DNA of 64,000 nucleotides from Mesorhizobium muleiense (GCF_900099905.1 NZ_FNEE01000002.1:558001-622000); one strand, 5' to 3'. Positions 18,220 through 26,445 are shown, counted from the stretch's first letter. Notes: generated from the letters alone by a model not told the origin. A program made the numbers and translations.

Positions 18220-19755
18220 ATGAGCGACTTCGATCCCAAACGCCGCTTTTCGAAAGACGCGGTGCGCAATTTCAACGGCCCGGCCGCTGACGATAGCCCC
18301 GGCGGCATGAACGACGTCGCCCGTCAGGTCGCGTCGCAATACCGGCGCGACACCATGTCGCCGATCATGGTCAGCGGCGTCTTGCGGATGGTCGAATTCG
18401 CACTGCTGTTCCTGTCGGGCCTGTGCATCTATTTTTACTATGTCGGCTTCTTCAACCATCTCGCCTGGCAATATCCGCTGGCGATCGCCGCCGCTTCGTC
18501 GCTCGCCGTGGTGCTGCTCGACGTCACCGACTGCTACCAGATCGTCTCGTTCATGCGGCCGCTCGCCAATTTCGGCCGTCTGCTGATGGTCTGGGCCGGC
18601 ACCTTCGCCTTGATGGCGCTGACGGCATTCGCCATGAAGATGTCGCAAGACTATTCGCGCCTGGTTTTCGGCACCTGGTTCGTCGTCGGCTTCATGCTGA
18701 TCTTCGGCCTGAGACTGCTGATGTCGAAGCTGATCCGGCGCTGGGCGCGCGACGGGCGCATGGAGCGCCGCGCCGTCATCGTCGGCGGCGGCACGGCGGC
18801 GGAAGTCCTGATCCGCTCCGTCGAAAAGCAGCCCTACAACGACATCCGCATCTGCGGGATCTTCGACGACCGCGGCGACAAGCGCTCGCCGCCCATCGTC
18901 GCCGGCTATCCAAAACTCGGCACCGTTTCCGAGCTCATCGAGTTCGCCCGCATCGCCCGCATCGACATGCTGATCGTATCGCTGCCGCTGACCGCCGAAT
19001 CGCGCGTCCTGCAGCTTTTGAAGAAGCTGTGGGTGCTGCCTGTCGACATCCGGCTCTCGGCACATTCGAACGCGCTGCGATTCCGGCCGCGCGCCTATTC
19101 CTACATCGGCTCGGTGCCGATGCTCGACATCTTCGACAGGCCGATCAACGACTGGGATTCGGTCGCCAAGCGCGCCTTCGACATCGTCTTCTCGATCATC
19201 GGCATCATCGTGTTCTCGCCGGTCATGCTGGCGACCGCGATCGCCATCAAGCTCGACAGCAAGGGACCGGTGCTGTTCCACCAGAAGCGGCATGGCTTCA
19301 ACAACGAGATCATCGAGGTCTACAAGTTCCGCTCGATGTATACCGACAAGGCCGACCCGACCGCCAAGCAGACGGTGACCAGGAACGACCCGCGCGTTAC
19401 CCGCGTCGGCCGCTTCATCCGCAAGACCTCGATCGACGAGTTGCCGCAGTTCTTCAATTCGCTTTTCGGTTCGCTGTCGCTGGTTGGCCCGCGCCCGCAT
19501 GCCATTGCCGCCCAGTCGCACAACCTTCTCTATAATGAGGTGGTCGACGGCTATTTCGCACGCCATAAGGTCAAGCCCGGCGTCACCGGCTGGGCGCAGA
19601 TCAATGGCTGGCGCGGCGAGATGGATACCAACGAGAAGATCCGCATGCGGACGGAGTACGACCTCTATTATATCGAGAACTGGTCGCTGCTGTTCGATCT
19701 GAGGATCCTGTTCCTGACACCGATCCGGCTGCTCAATACGGAAAATGCCTATTGA
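18220..19755 (+). CDS. Undecaprenyl-phosphate sugar-1-phosphate transferase (WbaP/ExoY-like)
   Basis: A 511-residue initiating enzyme of polysaccharide synthesis. It has four N-terminal membrane helices (about residues 55-170), a CoA-binding-like/Rossmann central domain (VIVGGGTAAEVLI) and a C-terminal bacterial sugar transferase domain with a membrane anchor. The core shows VLFHQKRHGFNN, YKFRSM, the TSIDELPQ motif and LVGPRPHA. The ATG at 18220 (MSDFDPKRRF) is used. The frame is open upstream to a TTG at 18154 but without recognisable sequence. The stop overlaps the TTG start of the polymerase gene. Confidence 0.9.
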   Translation: MSDFDPKRRFSKDAVRNFNGPAADDSPGGMNDVARQVASQYRRDTMSPIMVSGVLRMVEFALLFLSGLCIYFYYVGFFNHLAWQYPLAIAAASSLAVVLLDVTDCYQIVSFMRPLANFGRLLMVWAGTFALMALTAFAMKMSQDYSRLVFGTWFVVGFMLIFGLRLLMSKLIRRWARDGRMERRAVIVGGGTAAEVLIRSVEKQPYNDIRICGIFDDRGDKRSPPIVAGYPKLGTVSELIEFARIARIDMLIVSLPLTAESRVLQLLKKLWVLPVDIRLSAHSNALRFRPRAYSYIGSVPMLDIFDRPINDWDSVAKRAFDIVFSIIGIIVFSPVMLATAIAIKLDSKGPVLFHQKRHGFNNEIIEVYKFRSMYTDKADPTAKQTVTRNDPRVTRVGRFIRKTSIDELPQFFNSLFGSLSLVGPRPHAIAAQSHNLLYNEVVDGYFARHKVKPGVTGWAQINGWRGEMDTNEKIRMRTEYDLYYIENWSLLFDLRILFLTPIRLLNTENAY

Positions 19756-21074
19756 GCGCAGTCGCGCATGAACTGTCGCCGGCCGCGGTCAACGCCAAGC
19801 TGATCGCGCTGATTGCGTCGGGCGCGGTTTTCCTCGGCGTCTTCCTGTCCGGCTTCGTCATCGCCGAGCCGGCGCCATACGACCTCTATATGGTCGCGCT
19901 GATGGCGGTGTGGGCCCTGTTCGGCCTGCGCATATCGCGCGCGGCGGCGCCGCTGCTGGTGCTGCTGGTGGTCATGAACATCGGCGGCATGATCGCGATG
20001 ACCCTGATGTCGGATATTGCCGGCACCCCGCTCTATCTCGCCGTGTCGCTGTTCCTGGCGCTTACCGCGGTGTTCTTCGCCTCGGTGACATCGGTCCAGC
20101 CAAATCTCTACCGGGTGATCTTCCGGGCCTATGTGATGTCGGCGGTGCTGACCTCGCTGCTCGGGATCGCCGGCTATTTCCATGCCTTCCCGGGGGCGGA
20201 GATCTTCACCAGATACGACCGCGCCACCGGCGCCTTCCAGGATCCGAACGTGTTCGGGCCGTTCCTGGTGCTGCCCGGCATCTACCTGCTCCACCTCCTG
20301 CTGACCGGCCCCGTCTCACGCATGCCGTTGCTGGCGATGCCGCTGCTGATCATCACCGCCGGGATTTTCTTCTCGTTCTCGCGCGGCGCCTGGGGCATGT
20401 TCGGCGTTTCGGCGATCCTGCTCACCGGCGCCCTGTTCCTGCAGAGCGCCAGCGGAAAATTCCGGCTGCGTGTCGTCGTCATGACCATCGCCGCCATTTC
20501 GCTGCTGGTCATCGCGATGCTCGTCATCCTGCAGCTGCCGGGCGTCTCGGAAATGTTCTCCAGCCGCGCCCAGCTGGAACAGAGCTACGATACCGCCCGC
20601 CTCGGCCGTTTCGCCCGCTATATCTTCGGTTTCCAGATGGCGCTGGAGCATCCGCTCGGCATCGGCCCGCTCGTCTTCGGCACGATTTTCGGCGAGGACA
20701 CGCACAACATCTGGCTGAAAATGCTGCTGGACTATGGCTGGCTCGGCTTCGTCTCGTTCCTGACGCTGACCTGCTGGACGATGGCAACCGGCTTCCGCAT
20801 TCTCCTGCGCGACAGGCCGTGGCAGCCCTACCTTCTGTGCGCCTATGTCGCCTTCATCGGCAATATCGCGCTGGGCACCTTCATCGACATCGATCACTGG
20901 CGCCACGTCTATCTGCTGCTCGGGCTGATCTGGGGCGCGATCGCTCTCGAATATCGCCATCAGCGGCAGTTGCGGCCGGCGGGCGCTGTGTTCGCCGGCG
21001 GCTGGGGCATGATGGATTTCTGGGGCAAGTCTAAGTCCCTTGAAAATGGTCGGAGGTCCAGCACGTGGGCGTAG
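19752..21074 (+). CDS. O-antigen ligase/polymerase family protein (Wzy/ExoQ-like)
   Basis: A 440-residue membrane protein with 10-12 predicted helices. RATGAFQDPNVFGPFLVLP and the large periplasmic loop ending before THNIWLKMLLDYGWLG are typical of the Wzy_C/O-antigen ligase family. It would polymerise or ligate the repeat units made by this locus. The TTG start overlaps the previous stop (TTGA), implying translational coupling. The last ~15 codons (after DFWGK) are low-complexity and overlap a small downstream frame, so the 3' end may have been altered by insertion of the accessory region. Confidence 0.82.
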   Translation: MSAVAHELSPAAVNAKLIALIASGAVFLGVFLSGFVIAEPAPYDLYMVALMAVWALFGLRISRAAAPLLVLLVVMNIGGMIAMTLMSDIAGTPLYLAVSLFLALTAVFFASVTSVQPNLYRVIFRAYVMSAVLTSLLGIAGYFHAFPGAEIFTRYDRATGAFQDPNVFGPFLVLPGIYLLHLLLTGPVSRMPLLAMPLLIITAGIFFSFSRGAWGMFGVSAILLTGALFLQSASGKFRLRVVVMTIAAISLLVIAMLVILQLPGVSEMFSSRAQLEQSYDTARLGRFARYIFGFQMALEHPLGIGPLVFGTIFGEDTHNIWLKMLLDYGWLGFVSFLTLTCWTMATGFRILLRDRPWQPYLLCAYVAFIGNIALGTFIDIDHWRHVYLLLGLIWGAIALEYRHQRQLRPAGAVFAGGWGMMDFWGKSKSLENGRRSSTWA

Positions 21075-21175
21075 CGAGTGGTGGTCTTAGCCACTGCCGT
21101 CGAATATGGCGGGAACTCGCTGCAGGGCTGGTGATGGGCATAGGCATAGCCGTCGGCATGGCGCTGGCCGGATGA
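21065..21175 (+). CDS. Possible 36-residue membrane protein
   Basis: A GTG-started frame with GGAGG eight bases upstream. It encodes a basic segment (SHCRRIWRELAAG) followed by one hydrophobic helix (LVMGIGIAVGMALAG) ending at the stop. It overlaps the polymerase 3' end by 10 bases. The ribosome site and the single-helix layout support it, but at this length chance cannot be excluded. No family is recognised. Confidence 0.35.
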   Translation: MGVASGGLSHCRRIWRELAAGLVMGIGIAVGMALAG

Positions 21176-21263
21176 ACTTAGGCGAGCGTTGCGCAATCTA
21201 ACGGCGGCAACGCCATCACTACGACCGCGGCAACGGCCGTATCCGGGGGCGAAACGTTGATCG

Positions 21264-21794
21264 TCATCTAAGCAACCCACCAACGATGGCTGCACACAGC
21301 AAAAACACGAGCGTGGCACACGCGATGAACATACCTCTTCGCGTTCGCCACCTTGGCGGCTCAGCCGGCACAAGCCTGAACCGCTGGGCATGCTCCGTTG
21401 CGATTTTCAGTAGGGCTGCAGCCGTTTCGCGCGGCGTCCACCCCTTCGCTTCCGAGGCAGTCACCAAGGCTGCAAATGCGGCTTCCAAGGCGACTTCACA
21501 GTTGACGTCCCGATCTGGGCTACCCTTTGGCAATATGGGTGGTTGCACGGCTTGGGACATGCAAACAAAGCGGCTCGCGGATGAAAGGTTCCCGCGTTTC
21601 GAGCCCTTCACTTTCGAAGGTCCGCTTCCAGGTGCAGTTCGAGGCGTAGTGGGTGGCGCCACCGGGCGCCCTGCGCCGATGCGTCGGCGAAGTTTGAGGC
21701 CACTGATAACCTGCCGTACGTGCGGCATGGGCAACCAAGCCCCTCGCGCTACGGTGTCGATGACATCGCGCACCGAGATGCGGCGGTCTTTCAT
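21264..21794 (-). CDS. Hypothetical protein with C-terminal membrane helix
   Basis: A 176-residue frame. The C-terminal ~95 residues look protein-like: a helical stretch (EVALEAAFAALVTASEAKG), a basic segment and one hydrophobic helix (MFIACATLVFLLCAAIVGG) at the end. The N-terminal half is rich in Arg, Pro and Ser and may not be coding; an internal Met (MSQAVQPP) could be the true start. No family is recognised. It belongs to the accessory region left of tRNA-Pro. Confidence 0.4.
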   Translation of the reverse strand: MKDRRISVRDVIDTVARGAWLPMPHVRQVISGLKLRRRIGAGRPVAPPTTPRTAPGSGPSKVKGSKRGNLSSASRFVCMSQAVQPPILPKGSPDRDVNCEVALEAAFAALVTASEAKGWTPRETAAALLKIATEHAQRFRLVPAEPPRWRTRRGMFIACATLVFLLCAAIVGGLLR

Positions 21795-22041
21795 TTCATG
21801 GGAATCCTGAATTGAAGGTCGTCAAAGGAGCCGCTCGCCCGAAGGCGGCGGCTTTTGAATTGGTCCCGCCCGGCCTACTTAGCCGAAGACGGGTTGCGCA
21901 CGACGATAACGAGGCGTCGAGCGCAAAAGATAAGGGACGCCGAAGCGCCCCGATCGTTGCTGTTGCCCTATAGGTTTTTGCGGCCACGATTTGGCACCAG
22001 GCCTCTAGGCACATCTCGGCTATAGGCTATGACTAAAACTG

Positions 22042-22437
22042 ATGGGTAACCTGGACGAAGCTAACATGCCTGCTGTGACTTCATCGCTCGTACGGCACGA
22101 TCATCGCGCGATTGTGATCTTTGCGTTCCTGTGGGTCGGCGGGTTGGTCTGGATCGGTGTCAACACTCTTAATCGCCAAGATGCGGGCACCGTTATCTAC
22201 TCGAGTACCGAATACCGATGCATCGCCGCAGTCACCGGCAAAAAGGTAAGGGTGCGTTGGAGCACCCTTGAAAATCTACGGGATCCCAGCACCGGTTTTA
22301 CTGTTGGGACGATCATCGAAAAATCGGGCATGAACTGCATCTCTGATGGAGATGCAGTCTCGTATGCAATGCTTCCTTTTGAGCGGCGGTACTTCACTCT
22401 CCGCCATCCGCATAAAGGGCGAAGAGGTGAAAGCTGA
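22042..22437 (+). CDS. Hypothetical single-pass membrane protein
   Basis: A 131-residue frame with one hydrophobic helix (IVIFAFLWVGGLVWIGV, about residues 26-42) and a soluble domain of about 80 residues with two cysteines (YRCIAAVTGKK, GMNCISDGD). An internal ATG at 22066 (MPAV) is an alternative start; neither has a strong ribosome site. A short frame in another register (22346-22534) follows and could be a separate gene or a frameshifted continuation. The family is unknown. Confidence 0.45.
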   Translation: MGNLDEANMPAVTSSLVRHDHRAIVIFAFLWVGGLVWIGVNTLNRQDAGTVIYSSTEYRCIAAVTGKKVRVRWSTLENLRDPSTGFTVGTIIEKSGMNCISDGDAVSYAMLPFERRYFTLRHPHKGRRGES

Positions 22438-22541
22438 GTTCCGGCAACCCGGCTTGTGGGCCGATATCACGGACGCCACAGGGACCGAGCGATGGCGAAA
22501 TGACGGGAACGGCTATCGCATGATCAGCCCCTAAAAGGCTG

Positions 22542-23297
22542 CTAAGCTGCCCTTATCCGGTGACCATCATTCGCCACCGCCAACTTTGCCCATCTGCCGG
22601 CAGCGAGTAGTTCTGCGCTCCCGCGCCGGTCGGCGTATCCGCCCTTTGCCCCAAAGGCCTTGCCAACGTCGGCAACGTTGTCTCCCGAAAGGATCACCTC
22701 GATGACCGTCTCAACGTCGCCGGGTGGGGCAGACGGAACTGATCCGGCAACCATCCGAACATCACCGCGGCTCTTGCCCATTTTAAGCTGGCCGAGACCG
22801 CCTATGGCACCAAGGAAGCTTGCGCCTGGCGCGATCTCAGGAGGATGGAAGCTGAAGCGCGTTGCGCCTGTGAAAACGGCGTCCGGATATAACCAGTCCC
22901 GCGATTTTATACTGACCCCGCGCGAGACCGCATCCCAATTGCCTGTTCTTGCCGGCTCTGGTTCCGGGTCGCCTAGCCGGGGTTTTACGGCAGGCAAGGC
23001 CAGGTACGCATCTAATGAGCGCGGATCCGGATTCTTGCCTCTCGGCCTTCCGTCCTTTCGGCTTCGGTCGATGTTGAGGCCAGCTTCAGTTGGCAGGTTG
23101 TCGTTGGCGGCCTGCGGCAACCGTTGCCGAGCAATCAGCCACAGGCAGGCGGCGCCTTTCTGGTCATGCTTCCTTAGCCAGTTCCAGGCCGGACGGCCGC
23201 CACGGTATCGAATGCGCGTTGTCGTGCTTTTCTCAGGGTTGGCTTTCAGAATGGCGTCGGCTGCAGCAAACATTTCCTTGCGGGTAGTCATGGTCAT
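22542..23297 (-). CDS. Hypothetical accessory-region protein
   Basis: A 251-residue protein starting MTMTTRKEMFAAADAI. The N-terminal ~55 residues are basic and helical with two tryptophans (RPAWNWLRKHD, ACLWLIARQR). A proline-rich middle follows, and the C-terminus (VETVIEVILSGDNVADVGKAFGAKG) may form a small helical DNA-binding unit of the kind that scans for cognate sites, though this is a guess. GGATG precedes the ATG. No assigned family is recognised. Its position among small phage/plasmid-like genes suggests mobile origin. Confidence 0.55.
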   Translation of the reverse strand: MTMTTRKEMFAAADAILKANPEKSTTTRIRYRGGRPAWNWLRKHDQKGAACLWLIARQRLPQAANDNLPTEAGLNIDRSRKDGRPRGKNPDPRSLDAYLALPAVKPRLGDPEPEPARTGNWDAVSRGVSIKSRDWLYPDAVFTGATRFSFHPPEIAPGASFLGAIGGLGQLKMGKSRGDVRMVAGSVPSAPPGDVETVIEVILSGDNVADVGKAFGAKGGYADRRGSAELLAAGRWAKLAVANDGHRIRAA

Positions 23298-23451
23298 GGG
23301 TGGTCATCCCATCTTGAGAAACCGGCTTGGCCGGGCAGTGCCGAACCGCAATGTGCGGGGCGGTAGAAAAATCAAAGATAATCAAAAAATGTCTGAGTGA
23401 GATTGCAGCGGGTGCGCCTGAATGCCCCCGGCTGGAGATCGAAAGCCCCCC

Positions 23452-23631
23452 TTAGTCGTCTTTTTTTAAGTCCTTGGCCTCGTCTTTGATCTTCGCCCAA
23501 TCGTTGCCGTGCTTGCGTAGGAGGCCTCGCGCCTGGTTGGGCGACAAATCCGTAACTTCCGTCAGGTGTTCAACCTCTAGCTCTGCACCCTTCTTAACTC
23601 GGCTGGTGTCGCTGTTCTTTTTGACTGCCAT
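23452..23631 (-). CDS. DUF3606-like small protein
   Basis: A 59-residue charged protein (MAVKKNSDTSRVKK... ending AKDLKKDD). The middle, LTEVTDLSPNQARGLLRKHG, resembles the helical DUF3606 pattern seen in many rhizobial small proteins, in which residues after the first strand form a helix-turn-helix. AAGGA lies eight bases before the ATG. The function is unknown; relatives are often stress-linked or of mobile origin. The call rests on pattern memory, not alignment. Confidence 0.6.
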   Translation of the reverse strand: MAVKKNSDTSRVKKGAELEVEHLTEVTDLSPNQARGLLRKHGNDWAKIKDEAKDLKKDD

Positions 23632-23747
23632 GTGTTGCGTCCTTCTTGGCCCACGGTCTGTGGCAACGAGTGTTGAACGTTGAGGTTCCGCCCATGTGGA
23701 ACAAACTGCATGCCGTGCGGTTTCTACCGCCGAAGGGAGACCACACT

Positions 23748-23906
23748 ATGCTTAGATTCTTGATCGGCCTTGGCGCGCTGTTCGCAGCATTTCAAATCGG
23801 CCGTGAGTTCGGTCGCACCGAGGCGGAGGTCATGCAGCTTCCGCCTGTCGATGACGAGCGTCGGCCGGCGGCAAGAAACGAGGCAGAGTTCGGTGAGCCG
23901 ACTTAG
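23748..23906 (+). CDS. Small membrane-anchored protein
   Basis: A 52-residue protein with an N-terminal hydrophobic helix (LIGLGALFAAFQIG, residues 5-18), followed by an acidic, proline-containing tail. GAAGGGAG lies eight bases upstream of the ATG, a good ribosome site. An in-frame TTG at 23646 would add 34 residues but lacks such a site. No family is recognised. It is transcribed toward an antisense protein-like frame at 23830-24003. Confidence 0.5.
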   Translation: MLRFLIGLGALFAAFQIGREFGRTEAEVMQLPPVDDERRPAARNEAEFGEPT

Positions 23907-24003
23907 GCATTTGCTCATTATCGTTCGCCGGCCGCAGGTCGGGCCGCAGGCGATAAAACTCGGCCCAACTGATGCGGCGTACCTGTACCGTTTCCGCGCC
24001 AAT
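23830..24003 (-). pseudogene. Protein-like frame without a standard start
   Basis: This leftward frame reads RRISWAEFYRLRPDLRPAN and onward, which looks like the C-terminal end of small phage-type proteins in rhizobia. It is open only from a stop at about 24030 and has no ATG, GTG or TTG before the conserved part; ATT at 24003 is the only near-start. It may be a decayed gene or one with an unusual start. It overlaps the opposite-strand small gene by about 77 bases. Confidence 0.25.
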
Positions 24004-24142
24004 GGTGACGGTGCGGGCTGTGGTTATATGGCGTCTTCAGGAAAGGGCGCTCGAGACGCGGTTTCAGCTAGTCGTTGCTAGCGCGTCGCCACATTGGGTC
24101 AACGTCGAGAGCCATGCAGTCGCAAGACTCGAATAACCCAAC

Positions 24143-24259
24143 TTATAGGCGTTTTCGCCTGGTGGCGCCCGGCCTCTTGCGAGGCATCTTGACGACTGTC
24201 GGGATCTTACGATCGGCTTCGTCGTACTTCTCTTCGGCCAACCATTTTTCGAAGGGCAT
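24143..24259 (-). CDS. Possible 38-residue basic protein
   Basis: The frame begins MPFEKWLAEEKYDEADRK and ends in a strongly basic tail (PRKRPGATRRKRL). It can be extended in frame to a GTG at 24322. The ribosome site is weak in both cases. The amphipathic acidic helix plus basic tail looks protein-like, but no family is recognised. Confidence 0.3.
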   Translation of the reverse strand: MPFEKWLAEEKYDEADRKIPTVVKMPRKRPGATRRKRL

Positions 24260-24401
24260 GCGCTTCTGGCCAGGTCTTGCTGAGGCGCACCACGAGGCAG
24301 CACGCGCCGCTATGTGGTCCACATCCGGATTCTAGATGGTTGCCCACGCGGCTTTAGAGGCAACCTTGCTGCCGTACTTGCCATAAGAGCACCAGCATTT
24401 G

Positions 24402-25022
24402 TCAAATCCCGCGGCGGCGCCCGGCGCGACAGCAGCCGGTGCGTCCAGCCGCGGATACTTCATTACTGATTACTTCTAACCCGGTCTTTAGCCGGGTAGA
24501 AGTAAACAGGTCTTCGTCACCTGCAGGGTGAACGCTATCGAGGCTTGCGTCACCTACAGGGTGAACACATGCGTCACCTACAGGGTGAACGCTAGATTCA
24601 ATTTCGCTAGCGTCACCCTGTAGGTGAACACTAGGCGGGAAGCGGCCAGATGCCGCCAGCGCCAGCAAATCCCAATTTATGGAAAAACGAGAGGCTTTGG
24701 TGCCTTTGCCTTTTTCAAGCTCGCGCATGTATCCCCACGCGCACAGGTCGCGATTGCCTTCGTCGATATGCTGAATCGACATGGTCTTGCCGAATGGGCT
24801 TCGCTCTTTGAACGTGTCCCGGATCCTCCGCACGCTTGCCAGCGACGTATGTTCGTAATCGGCATGCGACCAGCCAAGATGGAATTCCCAGAGCATCTTG
24901 TACTTATAGGTCGCCCTCGCGTCGTAGTTCATTAGGTCGGAGAGCTTGATTTTGCCGACGGGATCTCGTGGGTCTTTCACGTTCTTGGTCCAGTAGGAGA
25001 GACCGGTTTCAGATTCCGACAT
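24402..25022 (-). CDS. Replication-initiator-like winged-helix protein with internal repeats
   Basis: A 206-residue protein. The N-terminal ~125 residues (SYWTKNVKDPRDP, SLASVRRIRDTFKERS, DLCAWGYMRELEKGKG) resemble the helix-turn-helix/winged-helix proteins found in rhizobial plasmid and phage replication regions. The C-terminal part carries four short repeats of the type SVHPVGDA. The DNA encoding them forms near-palindromic 18-base units, reminiscent of iterons placed inside an initiator gene as in phage lambda O. GGAGG precedes the ATG at 25022. The 5' end overlaps the upstream small gene by 14 bases. Assignment as an initiator is an inference. Confidence 0.55.
   Translation of the reverse strand: MSESETGLSYWTKNVKDPRDPVGKIKLSDLMNYDARATYKYKMLWEFHLGWSHADYEHTSLASVRRIRDTFKERSPFGKTMSIQHIDEGNRDLCAWGYMRELEKGKGTKASRFSINWDLLALAASGRFPPSVHLQGDASEIESSVHPVGDACVHPVGDASLDSVHPAGDEDLFTSTRLKTGLEVISNEVSAAGRTGCCRAGRRRGI
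24516..24629. repeat. Four 18-base iteron-like repeats
   Basis: Copies of GTCACCTACAGGGTGAAC lie at 24516 (one base variant), 24549 and 24573, with a copy at 24612 in which the TCACC-TACAG-GGTGA core is inverted. Each unit is itself an imperfect palindrome. Start-to-start spacing is 33, 24 and 39 bases, so the coding frame is kept. They encode VHPxGD motifs of the surrounding gene. Confidence 0.85.
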
Positions 25023-25272
25023 TGGCTGCACGGCCTCCGTGAAAAGCCGCAGTCGCTGCGGCCGTGATAGCCTCGGCAAAGCCGGGAGAGAATGTGGCGC
25101 ACCTTTTCGCTCCGGCGGACGGAGCGTAGGTGAGGTATCTCCCGTCTGGAGATTTCAGCAGTCGCATTCCGTACATTCGGATATCGGCTGTTATCTCTGC
25201 ATCGAATTTGGCGACGCACGGAAAGCGTCCATCGCCAGGGTCTACGGTGGGCACAATGGAAAGGATACGCAT
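25009..25272 (-). CDS. Small conserved hypothetical protein
   Basis: An 87-residue protein (MRILSIVPTVDPGDG...). A strand-rich centre, AKFDAEITADIRMYGMRLL, followed by SPDGRYLTYAPSA, vaguely recalls SpoVG-like single-strand-binding folds, but I do not claim membership. AAAGGA lies seven bases before the ATG. Its end overlaps the start of the initiator-like gene by 14 bases, so the two are probably one unit. Confidence 0.55.
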   Translation of the reverse strand: MRILSIVPTVDPGDGRFPCVAKFDAEITADIRMYGMRLLKSPDGRYLTYAPSAGAKRCATFSPGFAEAITAAATAAFHGGRAANVGI

Positions 25273-25471
25273 CGCGGGTTCCTTTAGAGAGGGTTTGGTA
25301 CTGAATCCGGAATCGCCGAGGCGCACGAATGCAGAACATTCGCGCGTCCGCTTCGGGCCTTTTTCGGGACTCCGGGTTCCGAAACGGGCGATTTGAGCGC
25401 CTTTCATTCCGAAACTGGAAAAAGGCGCCAGAGGGCGCCTTCAATAAGACGTAGGGATTTCAAGGAATTAA

Positions 25472-25548
<77 letters not shown>

Positions 25549-25625
25549 GACCGGTCGCGATGTATCGTGATAACGCGGTTCGGGTCAACCGAATTCGGCG
25601 GCCATCACGCCGATGCCCGGCATGG

Positions 25626-25682
25626 TGGATTTGAAGTTCCTGCTCTGGTGGATGTCGTCAGCATTCAGGAACTTCAAATCCA
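25626..25682. repeat. Perfect 17-base inverted repeat
   Basis: Arms TGGATTTGAAGTTCCTG (25626-25642) and its exact complement (25666-25682) enclose a 23-base loop. The element lies 43 bases beyond the stop of the XRE regulator gene and ~80 bases upstream of tRNA-Pro. There is no T-tract, so a simple intrinsic terminator is doubtful; an operator or mobile palindrome is possible. Confidence 0.85.
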
Positions 25683-25724
25683 GAACACACCTCGCCTGTC
25701 TGGCTTGATCCTCTGGCGTCGCTG

Positions 25725-26012
25725 CTATGAGACGGGTCTTGGATTTTCCACGGATTGTGTCAGCGCGGCCGTATCGATCAGCGCGCTTTCCGGAAGCCGG
25801 AGCGCAGAGGCTATTCGCCTGAGCTTCGACAAATCGGCATTCCTGCCGTTCTCGATGTCGGCGATCTCATCGACCGACAGTCCGCACGTCAGGGACAGCT
25901 CTTCCATGCTGTATCCCCTGGTTTCTCGGATGGCCTTAAGGGCGCTGTGGTCGGGCGCAGCTTCGGTCGCCGACAGTTCGGAAAAAGCTTCGCTTGTTGC
26001 TATTTGGGGCAT
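25725..26012 (-). CDS. XRE-family helix-turn-helix regulator
   Basis: A 95-residue protein. Residues ~24-75 form an HTH_3/XRE domain: LKAIRETRGYSMEELSLTCGLSVDEIADIENGR, then LRRIASALRLPESALID. The flanking ends are short and disordered, and no sensor domain is seen. Small XRE proteins commonly control neighbouring accessory genes or themselves. No clear ribosome site was found before the ATG at 26012, so the start is less certain than the domain. Confidence 0.8.
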   Translation of the reverse strand: MPQIATSEAFSELSATEAAPDHSALKAIRETRGYSMEELSLTCGLSVDEIADIENGRNADLSKLRRIASALRLPESALIDTAALTQSVENPRPVS

Positions 26013-26445
26013 TTGGCAACTCCGTGGATTTAAAGAGTTTGATCAAATCAAGAAGTTGCCTGAGACGGCGCAGAGAATGCCCTCTCGATGGTGATTTGCC
26101 AAGCGCCAAAAACGCCGTCACGGCATCGTGATTCCGATCGGCGCAGCCCGGCACAGGCCTCGGCGGCACCGGCACGGGACGGTCATCCCGATCGGGGTCT
26201 TTGACTGGCCGATCGCCGAATTGTTCGACGGTTCTGAGCGGCTCCCTTGTCAAGCGGCTGTAGGATCGAATCTCAGCAGCGGGAGCCGGAGCACGCAGAA
26301 CGCGTCAGGGGCTGCGAATTTTCTTGAACCGACGCGTGAACCTTTTCTCTCCGGGCCGCACCACACGGCATGGACGCCACAAAGGCGGTCCCAACCGGAA
26401 GGACGCCCTGGCGGCGATCCTCGATCAAGAGAAGGAAATGCTCAA
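26013..26445. other. Intergenic region without supported gene
   Basis: A 433-base region between the leftward XRE gene and a rightward small secreted protein, so it must contain two promoters. Open frames on both strands lack ribosome sites and recognisable sequence. Two similar segments (ATTCCGATCGG near 26130 and ATCCCGATCGG near 26186) are the only repetition seen. Confidence 0.4.

Noticed and set aside
18187..19566. 459-residue minus-strand frame opposite the sugar transferase gene
   Set aside because: Composition (Asp/His/Arg/Gln-rich) and lack of domains mark it as an antisense shadow of a clear WbaP-like gene.
24516..24629. Spaced short repeats as a CRISPR array
   Set aside because: Only four 18-base repeats with 6-21-base gaps, one inverted, all in frame within a coding sequence; no cas genes.
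25936..26253. 105-residue minus-strand frame upstream of the XRE regulator
   Set aside because: Out of frame with the regulator, Pro/Arg-rich, no ribosome site and no family resemblance.
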